Of a stretch of DNA of 64,000 nt, positions 50,585 to 60,741 are shown in pieces (position 1 is the first letter of the stretch; every line of letters begins with the position of its first letter). The stretch is from Corynebacterium pelargi. GTDB taxonomy: Bacteria > Actinomycetota > Actinomycetes > Mycobacteriales > Mycobacteriaceae. The translations under genes were made by a program, and so were the position numbers. The notes below the pieces were generated by a model, which was not told the DNA's origin, made no database searches, and worked only from the letters and a program-made list of their open reading frames with translations. The stretch lies in contig NZ_BMCX01000003.1 of NCBI RefSeq assembly GCF_014635485.1, forward strand, positions 1 to 64,000. The letters are read 5' to 3'.

Positions 50585-52035
50585 TATTCCACCCCGACCT
50601 CGGCTAAGACTTGGAGTTCTTCTGCTTGCAGGATCATCGACTCGACACCTTCTACGCTGCCGATTTCGATGGGTGCTTGGGCGATCACGCTGACCTGCTC
50701 TCCCCCGCCGGGCAGCAGCACGGCCAGAGCGGCGTGGATGGCGTCGTTGACGTTATCGTGCTTGGAAAGCTCATAGTCGCCGATGCAGAGCCGACAGTGT
50801 GATGGCGTGCCCTCGATGGTGGCGACTCTCATGCCCACGATGGCTTCTTGGAGTTGGAGCACAGAAGTAGCCGCGGCCGCTTCTGCATCAAACACGCTGC
50901 TGGCCGCCAAGGTTCGCAGCACGCTGGTGGTATGGATCCAGTGGCAGCGCAGGCCACGTTGTTGGAGTTGGGTATCCAGTTCTGCCACAAGATGCAGCGG
51001 CAGCATCGCACCGCTCAGGACGATCGCTTCACCTTGGTATGCCCCGAGCTTTTCGACGACCTCCGCCACGCTCGCTTGCGCCGGCAAAGGCACCGGCGTG
51101 GCCCCGACATTTTCGAGCATCTGGGCGATCTGGCCTTGATCGCTTTGGGGGCACAGGGCAAGAAGCTGCAGGCTGGTGGCAGGTAGCGCTTCAAGGCGAA
51201 TATCACTGATGGTGCCGTGTTGGAGGGCGCAATTCAGCACGGCATCGGGGGTAGTGCTGTGGATGTGCACCAGGGCGCTGGTATCGCTTTCGCGTCCAAA
51301 GACGATGGAATCTCCAAGGTGGCTGAGGGCTTGTTCGCACTGATCCAGGTCGGCGTTTTGGATATAGAACATCACCTCAGTGGTGCCAAGCTGCGCTGCA
51401 TCTGCATGCGTTTCATGCGGCGGCTGCTCCAAGGCGGTGCCATTGAGCACATCGCCAAACACTTCGAAAACAAGCACCAAACCAGCCGCGCCGGCATCGA
51501 CTACCCCAGCCTGTTCTAGTACCGCTAGCTGGGAGGTGGTGTGTTCGAGTGCGCTTTGGGCGCTGTGGAGCATCTGCTCGAAGGTGGCGCGCAGCGTTGG
51601 CTGAGGAGGCTGTTCTGCGATGGCACGCAGCACGCTTACGATGGTGCCTTCTACCGGTTCATGGAGGGCTTGGTGAACAAAATTCAAGCCCAACTCGGCT
51701 GCTTCGTGCATGCCTTCGGCATCGATATAGCCTCGGGCATTGGCTACTTGGGCAATAGCGCGGAAAATTTGGCTTAGCACCACCCCGGAATTGCCGCGTG
51801 CCCCGCGGATGGCTCCCGATGCGAGTTCTGCACTGAGTTTGGAGAGGTCTTCTGGATGCTCGACCGCGCGTACCGCCGCGGCCAGGGTGTGGGCCATATT
51901 GCTGCCGGTATCGGCATCGGCTACGGGGAAGACATTAAGCTGATTGATTCTTTGGGCCTGCTTGGAAAGCGCAGCGGAGGCTTGTTGCGCCCAGCTCCAT
52001 AGCAGGGGTGCATCGATACGCTCAATGGTGGCCAT
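50584..52035 (-). CDS. DAK2/DegV-like kinase (FakA-type)
   Basis: 483 residues. The N-terminal DAK2 domain binds nucleotide-Mg through FPVADADTGSNM and RGARGNSGVVLSQIF, as in fatty-acid kinase FakA and dihydroxyacetone kinase. The C-terminal half is the FakA/YloV-type extension. The usual motif is PDGDTGTNM, so a few positions differ. The substrate is probably a fatty acid presented by a FakB partner not in this window. ATG at 52035 with a TACCAT box 8 bases upstream; ung ends two bases before it. Confidence 0.88.
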   Translation of the reverse strand: MATIERIDAPLLWSWAQQASAALSKQAQRINQLNVFPVADADTGSNMAHTLAAAVRAVEHPEDLSKLSAELASGAIRGARGNSGVVLSQIFRAIAQVANARGYIDAEGMHEAAELGLNFVHQALHEPVEGTIVSVLRAIAEQPPQPTLRATFEQMLHSAQSALEHTTSQLAVLEQAGVVDAGAAGLVLVFEVFGDVLNGTALEQPPHETHADAAQLGTTEVMFYIQNADLDQCEQALSHLGDSIVFGRESDTSALVHIHSTTPDAVLNCALQHGTISDIRLEALPATSLQLLALCPQSDQGQIAQMLENVGATPVPLPAQASVAEVVEKLGAYQGEAIVLSGAMLPLHLVAELDTQLQQRGLRCHWIHTTSVLRTLAASSVFDAEAAAATSVLQLQEAIVGMRVATIEGTPSHCRLCIGDYELSKHDNVNDAIHAALAVLLPGGGEQVSVIAQAPIEIGSVEGVESMILQAEELQVLAEVGVE

Positions 52036-52037
52036 AG

Positions 52038-52703
52038 CTATGTATGGTACAAGCGCCAATCGATGGGCTCGGCGCCCTGGGTGCTTAAAGCTTCATTAGC
52101 GCGACTAAAAGGCTTGGAACCAAAGAAGCCTCGGGAAGCCGAAAGCGGCGATGGGTGCGGGGAGGCAATGATCGGGGTATCGCCTAGAAACTGTTGGGCG
52201 CTTTGGGCATCTTTGCCCCAAAGAATTGCCACCAGTGGCGTTTGGCGTTGGGCAAGCGCTTCGATGGCGTGCTTGGTAATTGCCTCCCATCCCTTGCCCC
52301 GATGTGAGGCAGGCGCACCGGCTTGCACGCTTAATACTCGGTTGAGCAGCATGACGCCTTGTTCGCACCAGGGGCGCAGATCACCATGAGGCGCGGGGCT
52401 AATGCCGAGGTCATCATTGAGCTCTCGGTAGATATTGCTCAAGCTTCGTGGGATTGGCCGCACATCGGGTTGCACGGAAAACGAAAGGCCCATCGCATGC
52501 CCTGGGGTTGGGTAAGGATCTTGACCAATGATGAGTACTTTGACCGCATCGAATGGGTAGCTAAAGGCACGCAAAATATCGTTGCCGGCAGGTAGGTAGG
52601 TTCGGCCAGCGGCGATCTCTGCGCGGAGGAAATCACCCATGGCGTGAATATTGGGCTCTACGGCAGCAAGTGGTTCGCGCCAGGATTCGTGCACTGGAAG
52701 CAT
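52038..52703 (-). CDS. ung: Uracil-DNA glycosylase
   Basis: Family 1 UDG, 221 residues, removing uracil from DNA. The catalytic water-activating motif [25 protein letters not shown] and the DNA-intercalation motif [14 protein letters not shown] are intact. The ATG at 52703 (MLPVHESW) lies 10 bases past the thiL stop; longer in-frame extensions overlap thiL and are rejected. Confidence 0.97.
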   Translation of the reverse strand: MLPVHESWREPLAAVEPNIHAMGDFLRAEIAAGRTYLPAGNDILRAFSYPFDAVKVLIIGQDPYPTPGHAMGLSFSVQPDVRPIPRSLSNIYRELNDDLGISPAPHGDLRPWCEQGVMLLNRVLSVQAGAPASHRGKGWEAITKHAIEALAQRQTPLVAILWGKDAQSAQQFLGDTPIIASPHPSPLSASRGFFGSKPFSRANEALSTQGAEPIDWRLYHT

Positions 52704-52713
52704 GGCTGCAAGT

Positions 52714-53679
52714 TTAGGCGAAACTATTCCAGCCCTTATTCCAGCTCGGTGCGCGCCCATCGAGCAGCACCTCGCCTTCGGAGCGGTGATCAACCGAGCC
52801 GATCACGCGGAAACCCGTGGGCGCTGCCCTAAAGGTGGTGCCCAGCAACGTGTGGTCTTCTCCCCCACTTAAGACCCATTCCCACGCATCTGCCTCGAGC
52901 ACCTCGGCTGCTTGGCGCATCAGTGGGCTTGGGGCGATGGCCGCTGGGTCGAGGTTGATGCTCACATTCGACCGGCGCGCGATGGTGGTGGTATCGGCCA
53001 CCAGCCCATCGGAATTATCAGTCATGGCCGATACTCCAGCAGAACGTGCCACAAAGCCCCTGCCCTCGCTGACTCGGGCAGCACAGTGGGAGGAGACTAG
53101 GGGCAGAAATTCTCGTGGTACGCCATCGCGGCCGAAACGCCGAAGCAATGCCAAGCCTGCGGCCGAAGCGCCGATCTCACCGGAGGCCACCAAGATTTGC
53201 CCCGGGCGTGCTTGGTCGAGTCGAAGCTCTGCTAAAGAACCCCCTAATTGGCCCACAGCCGTGACCGACACCACCACCGCATCGCCGTCGGTGATATCCC
53301 CACCTACAAGTTCTGCGCCATAGTCACCCACGCGATCGCCAATGCCGCGGGCAAGCTCTGATACAAATTCCAATCGCGTATGTGCCGGCACCGAAAGGGC
53401 CAGCAGTGCCGCGATGGGACGAGCCCCCATGGCCTCCACATCGGCAAAGTTTTGGGTAATGGCCTTGCGCCCGATCTCTGCAGGCGTAGACCAGTCGAGG
53501 CGGAAGTGGCGGCCTTCGACCAACATGTCGGTGGTGACGACCGTGCGTGAATTAGGTGCATCGTGATCAAGCACTGCCGCATCATCGCCATTGCGTGGGC
53601 TTGGGGCGTGCGCTGCGATCACATTGATTGCTGCTTGTTCGCCTACCTCAGCCAGGGTGGGGTTTTGCGGTGCTTTCAT
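52714..53679 (-). CDS. thiL: Thiamine-monophosphate kinase
   Basis: Phosphorylates thiamine monophosphate to the active diphosphate. 321 residues of the PurM-like ATP-binding fold: [50 protein letters not shown] and [18 protein letters not shown] lies 6 bases before the ATG. It heads the operon running through ung, recG and coaD. Confidence 0.96.
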   Translation of the reverse strand: MKAPQNPTLAEVGEQAAINVIAAHAPSPRNGDDAAVLDHDAPNSRTVVTTDMLVEGRHFRLDWSTPAEIGRKAITQNFADVEAMGARPIAALLALSVPAHTRLEFVSELARGIGDRVGDYGAELVGGDITDGDAVVVSVTAVGQLGGSLAELRLDQARPGQILVASGEIGASAAGLALLRRFGRDGVPREFLPLVSSHCAARVSEGRGFVARSAGVSAMTDNSDGLVADTTTIARRSNVSINLDPAAIAPSPLMRQAAEVLEADAWEWVLSGGEDHTLLGTTFRAAPTGFRVIGSVDHRSEGEVLLDGRAPSWNKGWNSFA

Positions 53680-53717
53680 TCAAGGTCCTTTTGGCCTGAT
53701 CGACAACAGACTCAGAC

Positions 53718-53723
53718 TACACT
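53718..53723 (+). promoter_or_regulatory. -10 box of the DUF3515 gene
   Basis: TACACT ends 8 bases before the ATG, with no ribosome binding site; leaderless start likely. Confidence 0.45.
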
Positions 53724-53731
53724 TTTGATCC

Positions 53732-54670
53732 ATGAGCCGCCCCGAAGCCTCCTTTAAGAAAACCCCGATCGCCCTGGCATTAGTGTTAAGCCTCCTGTTG
53801 GTTCTTGGAGTGCTCATTGGTGCGAAAATCGCCTATGAGCGTGCAGCGCAACAACCCGTGGCCATGCCGGCGCTGGATTCACCAGAGGCTGACTCCCAGG
53901 CATGTAAGCAGCTCGTTGATGCCCTGCCCGATAAGCTCGCCGGGCACAAACGCGCAGAGCTTGCCGCTCCTGCCCCGGCGGGCGCTGCAGCGTGGGCATC
54001 GAGTTCCACTGAGAGGATGACGCTGCGTTGCGGGGTATCAGCCCCCTTGCAGTACACCGAAATCACCCCGGTGGAAGACGTAGATGGCATCAAATGGATG
54101 CGCGTTGATGATGCCACCCCCGGGTCTTCCCTGCACACCTGGTTTGCCGTGAACCGCACACCACTGGTGGCATTGACCGGTGACGACGTGGCATTAGATG
54201 GGCAGTCAGCTCCACTGGATGCTTTAACGCCAGCGCTTGATCAGCTTGAAGATGAAGCACTGAAGCCTCATCCTTTGCCGCTGGCTGATGTGGCAACGCA
54301 GTCGTCGAAAAGCTGTGATGCACTCCTGAATAATCTGCCGGACACCCTCGGTGAGGATCTCAAGGCCACGAAGACTTCGCTGGCTCAGACCAAGGCGTGG
54401 ACTGCCTTTGGCAAGGAGCCGGTGGTGCTTCGCTGCGGCGTGCCCTTCCCCGAGGAATACAAGGCAGGGGTGCAATTACAGCAGGTTGATGGGGTGCCGT
54501 GGTTTGAAAATACGATTTTGGGCAACGGCACCACCGCCTCCACCTGGTATCCGATGGGGCGCGATGTAGTGGTGGCGGTATCGATGCCTGCCGATGGCAA
54601 TCAGGTGCTCGTGCAGTTGACCAAGGCCATTAAGCAGCAGACGAAAGCGCTTGATCAATCAGAGCGCTAA
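53732..54670 (+). CDS. Membrane-anchored protein with two DUF3515 domains
   Basis: 312 residues. One N-terminal membrane helix (about 11-33), then an extracytoplasmic part with two DUF3515 repeats. Residues 58-165 (CKQLVDALPDKL, LRCGV, VDGIKWMRVDD) and 203-308 (CDALLNNLPDTL, LRCGVPFPEEY, VDGVPWFE) align closely, each with a pair of Cys suggestive of a disulfide. Mycobacterial DUF3515 proteins beside thiL and ddl have a single domain, so this is a duplication. The last 41 bases overlap the 3' end of ddl on the opposite strand. Function unknown; location next to ddl hints at envelope biology. Confidence 0.9.
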   Translation: MSRPEASFKKTPIALALVLSLLLVLGVLIGAKIAYERAAQQPVAMPALDSPEADSQACKQLVDALPDKLAGHKRAELAAPAPAGAAAWASSSTERMTLRCGVSAPLQYTEITPVEDVDGIKWMRVDDATPGSSLHTWFAVNRTPLVALTGDDVALDGQSAPLDALTPALDQLEDEALKPHPLPLADVATQSSKSCDALLNNLPDTLGEDLKATKTSLAQTKAWTAFGKEPVVLRCGVPFPEEYKAGVQLQQVDGVPWFENTILGNGTTASTWYPMGRDVVVAVSMPADGNQVLVQLTKAIKQQTKALDQSER

Positions 54671-55709
54671 GCAGTTGCGGGTAGGCCACACCGGAGGCCT
54701 CGAAGACCTTCGGGTACATCGAGATGGGTGTAAAGCCCGGCATGGTGTTGATCTCGTTGAGCACGGGGCCTTGTTCGCTGACGAAAAAGTCCACGCGGGC
54801 TAGGCCTTCGCAGTTCAACGCATCGAAGGCTTTGAGGGAAAGCTCGCGCAATTGTGCTAACAGTGCCTCATCGAATTGCGCGGGGATCTCGGCAGAGACC
54901 ACATTGTCGAGGTATTTGGTGTCGAAGCCGTAGAAGCCCTCCTCGGAGCCGTCGGTATTGATCAGACGAGCCGGAACCGAGGCCACGCGGGTGCCATCGG
55001 CGTATTCGAGCACGCCGCATTCGACTTCTTCACCAACGATTTCGGCCTCAACGATCACCTTCGAGTCATATTGGCGTGCGAGCTCAATTGCTGCTTTGAG
55101 CTCATCGCGAGAATCAACACGAGAGATACCGATCGAAGATCCACCGCGGGCGGGCTTGACAAACACCGGCAACCCAAGACGTTCGATTTCTTCTTCGCTT
55201 AAGTCGCGGCCATCGCGTAAGACCACTTCTTCGCCCACCGGCAGGCCCTCGGCTTTGAGTAGCTTTTTAGTAAATTCCTTATCCATGCCACAGGCAGAAC
55301 TTAAGACCCCGGTGCCTACATAAGGCACGCCCGAGAGATCGAACAGGCCTTGGATCGTGCCGTCTTCGCCATATGGGCCGTGCAGCACGGGGAAGATCAC
55401 GTCCACCGTGGCGTGCAGGGAGCCATCTTCGAAGCGGAACTCACCGCGATGCGCTGGATCAAGAGCCAAGCTCAGCGGCTGGCGCATCTGCACCGTTGGC
55501 ATCACGCGATCGTGGGTGCGAAGTTCCTCCGCATCAGTGGTGCCCACAGTCCAGGCACCTTCTTTGCTAATGCCAATGGGATAGACCTCGAAGCGCTCCG
55601 GATCGAGGTGGCTCATCACGGCACCTGCAGAAACGCAGGAGACGGAATGTTCGGAACTTTGGCCGCCGTAGACCACGGCGACACGAATCTTATTTGCAGC
55701 AGAATTCAC
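54630..55709 (-). CDS. ddl: D-alanine--D-alanine ligase
   Basis: Makes D-Ala-D-Ala for peptidoglycan. ATP-grasp enzyme of 359 residues: VVYGGQSSEHSVS, the substrate loop VFPVLHGPYGEDGTIQG, VFVKPARGGSSIGISRV and the metal site VLNEINTMPGFT. Start GTG at 55709; TAGACT lies 8 bases upstream (55718-55723), pointing to a leaderless mRNA. Confidence 0.97.
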   Translation of the reverse strand: MNSAANKIRVAVVYGGQSSEHSVSCVSAGAVMSHLDPERFEVYPIGISKEGAWTVGTTDAEELRTHDRVMPTVQMRQPLSLALDPAHRGEFRFEDGSLHATVDVIFPVLHGPYGEDGTIQGLFDLSGVPYVGTGVLSSACGMDKEFTKKLLKAEGLPVGEEVVLRDGRDLSEEEIERLGLPVFVKPARGGSSIGISRVDSRDELKAAIELARQYDSKVIVEAEIVGEEVECGVLEYADGTRVASVPARLINTDGSEEGFYGFDTKYLDNVVSAEIPAQFDEALLAQLRELSLKAFDALNCEGLARVDFFVSEQGPVLNEINTMPGFTPISMYPKVFEASGVAYPQLLSALIDQALSSAA

Positions 55710-55775
55710 GGCTGCCCAGTCTACCTGTCTTAGCGCACCGACTGCCCAACCGTGCTGGGAGTGGTGGATTGGCAG

Positions 55776-55867
55776 GGCTGCCTGGCTTACTGGCTGCCTG
55801 GCTGCCTGGCTGCTTGGATCTGCGCTGGGCTGTTGGCTGGCTGCCTTGGTGGCTGCCTGGCCGCTTG
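55776..55867. repeat. Degenerate GGCTGCCT tandem repeat between gpsA and ddl
   Basis: Roughly eight imperfect copies of CTGGCTGC/GGCTGCCT (exact runs at 55790-55817) fill the gap between the gpsA stop and the ddl promoter. Low-complexity, strand-biased (G/T-rich on plus). Likely prone to copy-number change. No intact coding role is evident. Confidence 0.7.
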
Positions 55868-55883
55868 GTTCGGCTCGGCCTGG

Positions 55884-56888
55884 CTAGGCGTGTTCTGATT
55901 TCTTGGATCGTCCCATCAGCGCCTGGACCATATCGCCCACATCCAGCCCCAGGTGGCACACACCGTAGACGGCCTGAGTGATCGGCATTTCCACGCCCAA
56001 AGAGGTAGCGAGGCTAAACACAGACTGGGAAGAGATCACGCCTTCTGCCACCTGGCCGTTGGAGGCCTCCCTGGCCTCGTCGAGGCTGCTGCCCTGACCG
56101 AGGCGCGCACCGAAACTTCGGTTGCGCGACAAAGGAGAAGAACAGGTAGCAACGAGATCCCCCAGGCCGGCAAGACCGGAGAAGGTGCGCGGATCCGCAC
56201 CAAGAGCCGCGCCCAGACGAGAGATTTCTGCCAAGCCGCGGGTAATCACGGAGGCAAGGGTATTTTCGCCAAGACCTTTACCGGCAGCCATACCGCAGGC
56301 AAGGGCAATGACATTCTTGCAGGCACCGCCGATTTCACAGCCCACAACATCGCTATTGGTATAGGGGCGGAAATAGCTCGTGGCCACCGCCTGCTGCACG
56401 AATTTTGCATTGGCCTCATCTTCGCAGGCAATCACCGTGGCAGCGGGCTGTTCTTGAGCAATTTCCTTAGCCAAATTCGGCCCACTGAGCACTGCGATCC
56501 GATCCTGGGGCACAGCGGTGACCTCCGCGATGACCTGGCTCATGCGTTCAAAGGTCTTCGCCTCTACGCCTTTAGCCAGGCTGAGCAAGATGGTGTCTGG
56601 TCCGATATGTGCTGCCCACTGCTCAAGATTGTGGCGCAGGGTTTGGCTGGGTACGGCGAGCACTAAAATATCGGCGCCTTGGATCGCTTCGTCCGGCTTA
56701 TGTGTTGCCACAAGTGAGGTTGGTAGCGGGATATCGCCGAGGTATTTGGGGTTGCGGTGCTCGCGGTTGATTTCTTCTGCTACCGCTTCGCGCCGCGCCC
56801 ACAATGTCACGGTGTTGCCGGCATCGGCGAATACCTTGGCCAGGGTTGTTCCCCACGAGCCTGCTCCCATCACGCCGATGTGTGCCAT
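55884..56888 (-). CDS. gpsA: Glycerol-3-phosphate dehydrogenase [NAD(P)+]
   Basis: Reduces dihydroxyacetone phosphate to sn-glycerol-3-phosphate for phospholipids. NAD-binding [46 protein letters not shown] and [12 protein letters not shown] are present. The ATG at 56888 has AAGGAG 7 bases upstream and gives 334 residues; the 44-codon upstream extension is rejected. Confidence 0.96.
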   Translation of the reverse strand: MAHIGVMGAGSWGTTLAKVFADAGNTVTLWARREAVAEEINREHRNPKYLGDIPLPTSLVATHKPDEAIQGADILVLAVPSQTLRHNLEQWAAHIGPDTILLSLAKGVEAKTFERMSQVIAEVTAVPQDRIAVLSGPNLAKEIAQEQPAATVIACEDEANAKFVQQAVATSYFRPYTNSDVVGCEIGGACKNVIALACGMAAGKGLGENTLASVITRGLAEISRLGAALGADPRTFSGLAGLGDLVATCSSPLSRNRSFGARLGQGSSLDEAREASNGQVAEGVISSQSVFSLATSLGVEMPITQAVYGVCHLGLDVGDMVQALMGRSKKSEHA

Positions 56889-56993
56889 GCGATCTCCTTG
56901 TGTGGCCGATAATAAGTACCCCACGATGATACCGTTGCGCGAAAATCTCTCGCAGGCTTTACCATGGAAACGCAGCGAAAGGACGTAGAAGTA

Positions 56994-57971
56994 ATGGCCA
57001 AAGAAGAGCACAAAGATCACAGCGCACTCACTGAGGTTCGGGGGCGTTACCAGCGCATCCCTAGCAATCCTGCCAAGGAGTTCCAGCGATCGACCCTGGC
57101 TGCCGGCGCAGTGTTATGGCGCGATAATGACGGTATTGAAGTCGCTGTGATTCACCGCCCTCACTACGATGATTGGTCGCTTGCCAAAGGCAAAGTGGAT
57201 CCGGGTGAATCCCTGCCTACCACCGCCGCCCGCGAGATTTTAGAGGAAACCGGCTATGAGGTGGCCTTGGGCAAATTGCTTGGCAGGATCACCTATCCGG
57301 TCGGTAGCCGCACGAAGGTGGTCTACTACTGGACCGCGAAGGTCCTTGGCGGGAAGTTTGAAAAGAATAAGGAAGTAGACGAGATCCGCTGGCTGCCGCT
57401 CGAGCAGGCCAAGGAACTGCTCAGCTATGAGGTAGACCGCCTCTTGGTGGACAAGGCTGCAAAGCGTATGCAGACCCCCGCTAGCACCAGGATCCTTTAT
57501 GTTCGCCACGCCAGGGCTTTTCGACGTCAAAACTGGGCCGGCAACGACAACTTGCGCCCGCTGGATAAAAAGGGGCGCCGTCAGGCCGATATGTTGGTGC
57601 CCATGCTCAAGGCGTTTCGGCCCGAGGCCATTTATTCCGCTGAGCCTGATCGCTGCCAGCTCACCGCAGCTCCCCTCGCCGAAGATCTTGGCCTTGAGGT
57701 GACGGTGGATGACCGCTTAGGCGATCACGGCTGGATGCACAATATGAATAGCTCCAAGGCCGCGTTCAAGGAGATCATCGATCGCGGCGGTGTTTCCGTG
57801 GTGGTGGCCCAAGGCGGAGTCATCCCCGATGCGCTCGCATGGCTTTCTGCCGAAGGCACCTTGCCTTTGGAAGATACCGAGGCCAAAAAGGCCAGTGTGT
57901 GGGTGTTGTCCTTCCACGAAGGCGAGCTCACCGGGGCGGATTATCTGGCTAGCCCGCTACCTGTGAAGTAG
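56994..57971 (+). CDS. MutT1-type protein: Nudix hydrolase plus histidine phosphatase domain
   Basis: 325 residues. Nudix domain 33-150 with complete box [20 protein letters not shown] (starting at residue 66), which hydrolyses oxidised or other nucleoside phosphates. A C-terminal histidine-phosphatase (SixA/PGM-like) domain starts ILYVRHARA (RHA at 171-173). This two-domain layout is that of mycobacterial MutT1, which degrades 8-oxo-dGTP and diadenosine polyphosphates. Start ATG 56994 with AAAGGA upstream; an ATG ten codons earlier is possible. Its 3' end overlaps leuD by 23 bases tail to tail. Confidence 0.92.
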   Translation: MAKEEHKDHSALTEVRGRYQRIPSNPAKEFQRSTLAAGAVLWRDNDGIEVAVIHRPHYDDWSLAKGKVDPGESLPTTAAREILEETGYEVALGKLLGRITYPVGSRTKVVYYWTAKVLGGKFEKNKEVDEIRWLPLEQAKELLSYEVDRLLVDKAAKRMQTPASTRILYVRHARAFRRQNWAGNDNLRPLDKKGRRQADMLVPMLKAFRPEAIYSAEPDRCQLTAAPLAEDLGLEVTVDDRLGDHGWMHNMNSSKAAFKEIIDRGGVSVVVAQGGVIPDALAWLSAEGTLPLEDTEAKKASVWVLSFHEGELTGADYLASPLPVK

Positions 57972-58551
57972 CAGGCTTAAAGGCTGGGCGCTTAGCCTCG
58001 TAGGCCTCGATGGCTTCTTCTTGGCGAAGCGTCAGCCCAATATCGTCTAAGCCTTCCATCAGGCGCCAGCGGGTGTAATCATCCACCTGGAATTGATAGG
58101 TGGCGCCGTCGCAGTGCGCGGTTCTGGTTTCAAGGTCCACGGTGATGCTGGCACCGGGGTGTTGTTCGAGCTGCTTCCACAGCAGCTCAATGTCGCCTTG
58201 ATCCATTTGCGCTGCAAGCAGGCCGGCTTTACCTGCATTACCGCGGAAGATGTCGGCGAAGCGGGAGGAAAAGACGACGGCGAAGCCGTAGTCCATCAGC
58301 GCCCACACGGCGTGTTCGCGTGAGGATCCTGTGCCGAAATCCGGGCCTGCTACAAGCACCGAACCTTGTGCGTATTCGGGCTGGTTGAGCACGAAGCCTG
58401 GTTCGTTGTTTCGCCAGTTGCTAAAAAGGCCGTCTTCAAAGCCGGTGCGCGTGACGCGCTTGAGGTACACCGCGGGGATGATCTGGTCGGTATCCACATT
58501 CGAGCGCGTAAGTGGAACGCCAACGCCTGTGTGCTGGGAAAATTTCTCCAT
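57949..58551 (-). CDS. leuD: 3-isopropylmalate dehydratase small subunit
   Basis: Swivel-domain partner of LeuC in leucine synthesis. 200 residues with [32 protein letters not shown] (substrate loop) and [24 protein letters not shown] lies before the ATG, 9 bases after the leuC stop. Confidence 0.97.
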   Translation of the reverse strand: MEKFSQHTGVGVPLTRSNVDTDQIIPAVYLKRVTRTGFEDGLFSNWRNNEPGFVLNQPEYAQGSVLVAGPDFGTGSSREHAVWALMDYGFAVVFSSRFADIFRGNAGKAGLLAAQMDQGDIELLWKQLEQHPGASITVDLETRTAHCDGATYQFQVDDYTRWRLMEGLDDIGLTLRQEEAIEAYEAKRPAFKPATSQVAG

Positions 58552-58560
58552 GTTGTGCTC

Positions 58561-59976
58561 CTAAAGATCAGCGGGGCTTGCCAGGGTGCCTTTGATGGCC
58601 GTTGCTGCGGCTACCTCGGGTGAGACGAGGTGGGTGCGTCCACCGGGGCCTTGACGCCCTTCGAAGTTTCGGTTGGAGGTGGAAGCCGAACGCTGGCCTG
58701 GTTTGAGTTGATCCGGGTTCATGCCAAGGCACATCGAACAGCCTGCGGTGCGCCATTCTGCGCCGGCGGCTTCAAAGATTTTGTCCAGGCCTTCTTCTTC
58801 TGCCTGAAGTTTGACCATGGCAGAGCTTGGCACCACCATCATGCGCACGCCTTCGGCCACCTTGTGGCCTTGGATGACATCGGCGGCTGCGCGCAGATCC
58901 TCGATGCGTGCATTGGTGCATGAGCCCAAAAAGACCGTGTCGATGCTGATGTCGCGCAGCGGGGTGCCTGGGGTAAGCCCCATGTATTTCAGGGCTTTTT
59001 CTGCTGCGGCGCGCTCATTATCGCCGGCAATAAGCTCTGGGTCCGGTACGGATTCAGACAAAGGCAGGCCCTGGCCAGGGTTGGTGCCCCAGGTAACGAA
59101 GGGGGTGATGGCAGAGCCGTCGATTTCTACCACGGTGTCAAAGTGGGCGCCTTCGTCGGTAGGCAAGGTCTTCCAATACGCCACTGCCTCATCCCACTGC
59201 TTGCCCTTTGGCGCCATCTCGCGACCTTTGATGTATTCAAAGGTAGTTTCATCGGGGGCGATCATGCCGGCGCGTGCGCCTGCCTCGATGGACATGTTGC
59301 AGATGGTCATGCGTGCTTCCATGGAGAGCTTCTCAATGGCCTCGCCACGGTATTCGATCACATGGCCTTGGCCACCGCCGGTGCCGATCTTGGCGATGAT
59401 GGCCAAGATGAGGTCTTTAGCGCTCACCCCTGGCTGCAGCTCGCCGGAAACTTCGATGGCCATGGTTTTAAAGGGTTTGAGCGAGAGCGTTTGGGTAGCC
59501 ATCACATGCTCCACCTCAGAGGTGCCGATACCGAAGGCCATCGCGCCAAAGGCTCCGTGGGTGGAGGTGTGGGAATCGCCGCACACGATGGTCATACCGG
59601 GTTGGGTTGCGCCAAGCTGTGGGCCTACCTGGTGCACGATGCCCTGGCGGCTATTGCCCATCGGATATAAGGTCACGCCGAATTCTTCGCAGTTCTTGCG
59701 CAAGGTTTCAACCTGGGTGCGCGAGGTCTGATCCTTGATTTCTAATAACGAGCCCTGCTCGATGCCTTCGGTGGGCACGTTGTGATCTTCGGTGGCAAGG
59801 TGGAGCTCAGGGTGGCGCAGGGAGCGACCGGCGAGGCGCAAACCATCGAAGGCCTGCGGTGAGGTCACTTCGTGCAAAAGCTGAAGATCGATAAAAATGA
59901 GGTCTGGTCGGTCATCTTCACCTTTGACCACGATATGATCGCGCCACACTTTTTCTGCGAGTGTCAGCGGAGCCAT
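58561..59976 (-). CDS. leuC: 3-isopropylmalate dehydratase large subunit
   Basis: Aconitase-family 4Fe-4S enzyme isomerising 2- to 3-isopropylmalate. 471 residues; cluster ligands are Cys in [10 protein letters not shown] and the pair in [23 protein letters not shown] and [14 protein letters not shown] are conserved blocks. GGAAGGTG precedes the ATG. It is transcribed divergently from the IclR-type regulator. Confidence 0.97.
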   Translation of the reverse strand: MAPLTLAEKVWRDHIVVKGEDDRPDLIFIDLQLLHEVTSPQAFDGLRLAGRSLRHPELHLATEDHNVPTEGIEQGSLLEIKDQTSRTQVETLRKNCEEFGVTLYPMGNSRQGIVHQVGPQLGATQPGMTIVCGDSHTSTHGAFGAMAFGIGTSEVEHVMATQTLSLKPFKTMAIEVSGELQPGVSAKDLILAIIAKIGTGGGQGHVIEYRGEAIEKLSMEARMTICNMSIEAGARAGMIAPDETTFEYIKGREMAPKGKQWDEAVAYWKTLPTDEGAHFDTVVEIDGSAITPFVTWGTNPGQGLPLSESVPDPELIAGDNERAAAEKALKYMGLTPGTPLRDISIDTVFLGSCTNARIEDLRAAADVIQGHKVAEGVRMMVVPSSAMVKLQAEEEGLDKIFEAAGAEWRTAGCSMCLGMNPDQLKPGQRSASTSNRNFEGRQGPGGRTHLVSPEVAAATAIKGTLASPADL

Positions 59977-59997
59977 GCTTCATCACCTTCCGAGCTA

Positions 59998-60024
59998 GAT
60001 TCCCGCATTATGGGATGGTAGTAT
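59998..60024. promoter_or_regulatory. leuCD / ltbR intergenic operator and promoters
   Basis: ATTCCCGCATTATGGGAT (59999-60016) is an inverted repeat whose right half GCATTATGGGA resembles the published LtbR motif CA(T/C)ATAGTGGGA. It overlaps a CATAAT -10-like box facing leuC. TAGTAT (60019-60024), 6 bases before the regulator ATG, would serve the divergent leaderless transcript. Confidence 0.55.
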
Positions 60025-60030
60025 CATTCT

Positions 60031-60741
60031 ATGGGAAAGATTAGCACAGAAAGCGGCATTAAAGTTCTCGACCGGGCAGTCACCATCCTGCTTGCCCTGG
60101 CCGACCACCCCATGAGCCTCAATGAATTGTGCGAATTCACCGGCCTGCCTCGCGCCACCGCACACCGCCTGGCCACCGCACTCGAAGTACACAATATCCT
60201 CACCCGCACCAACGACGGCAGGTGGACCATCGGTGCCGTATTGGCAAGCCTTGGCGCCAGTAGCCAGACCAAGCTTATCGACGTAGCCACGCCGATCATG
60301 TCTACCCTGATGCACACCACCAATGAATCAGTGCAGCTCTACCAACTCGCTGGAGCAGTACGCGTGTGTATTGCTGCCCAAGAACCAGCCATGGGCTTGC
60401 AAAATACCGTGCCCGTAGGCACTCGCCTACCACTGAGCGCTGGCTCTGCAGCCCGCATCTTCTTGGCCTATTCCTCTGCACACCTTCGCGATGCAGTGCT
60501 ATCGGAGGGCACCAAATTTAGCCAAGAAGATCTGCGCGAAGCCCGTGAACAAGGCTGGGCTGCCTCCATGAGCGAACGCGAGGTCGGGCTGGCCAGCGTT
60601 TCTGCCCCCGTATTCGATTCAGAAGGCACCTTCTGCGCCGTGCTTTCTATTTCTGGTCCTGCCGAAAGGCTGAAACCCAGCCCCGGCAAGTGGGCAGATG
60701 AATTAGTCGCTGCAGCCAATAGGCTCTCAGCACAGCTTTAA
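60031..60741 (+). CDS. ltbR: IclR-family regulator of leucine/tryptophan biosynthesis (LtbR type)
   Basis: 236 residues. N-terminal winged helix (KVLDRAVTILLALADHP...GLPRATAHRLATALEVHNIL) and C-terminal IclR effector domain (TRLPLSAGSAARIFLAY, REVGLASVSAPVFD). In C. glutamicum LtbR sits divergent to leuCD and represses leuB, leuCD and trp genes; the same arrangement here supports the name. The stop codon overlaps the HD-protein stop by 3 bases (60738-60740 versus 60739-60741). Confidence 0.92.
   Translation: MGKISTESGIKVLDRAVTILLALADHPMSLNELCEFTGLPRATAHRLATALEVHNILTRTNDGRWTIGAVLASLGASSQTKLIDVATPIMSTLMHTTNESVQLYQLAGAVRVCIAAQEPAMGLQNTVPVGTRLPLSAGSAARIFLAYSSAHLRDAVLSEGTKFSQEDLREAREQGWAASMSEREVGLASVSAPVFDSEGTFCAVLSISGPAERLKPSPGKWADELVAAANRLSAQL

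Noticed and set aside
55690..55959. Minus-strand frame across the GGCTGCCT repeat
   Set aside because: Product of repeat composition (Pro/Ser/Gln runs); overlaps gpsA and ddl ends, no ribosome binding site.
56889..57020. 44-codon upstream extension of gpsA
   Set aside because: AAGGAG and the conserved Rossmann start ([12 protein letters not shown]) place the ATG at 56888.
58811..59731. Plus-strand frame of 306 codons opposite leuC
   Set aside because: Antisense shadow; low-complexity Ser/Met/Ala content and no conserved motif.
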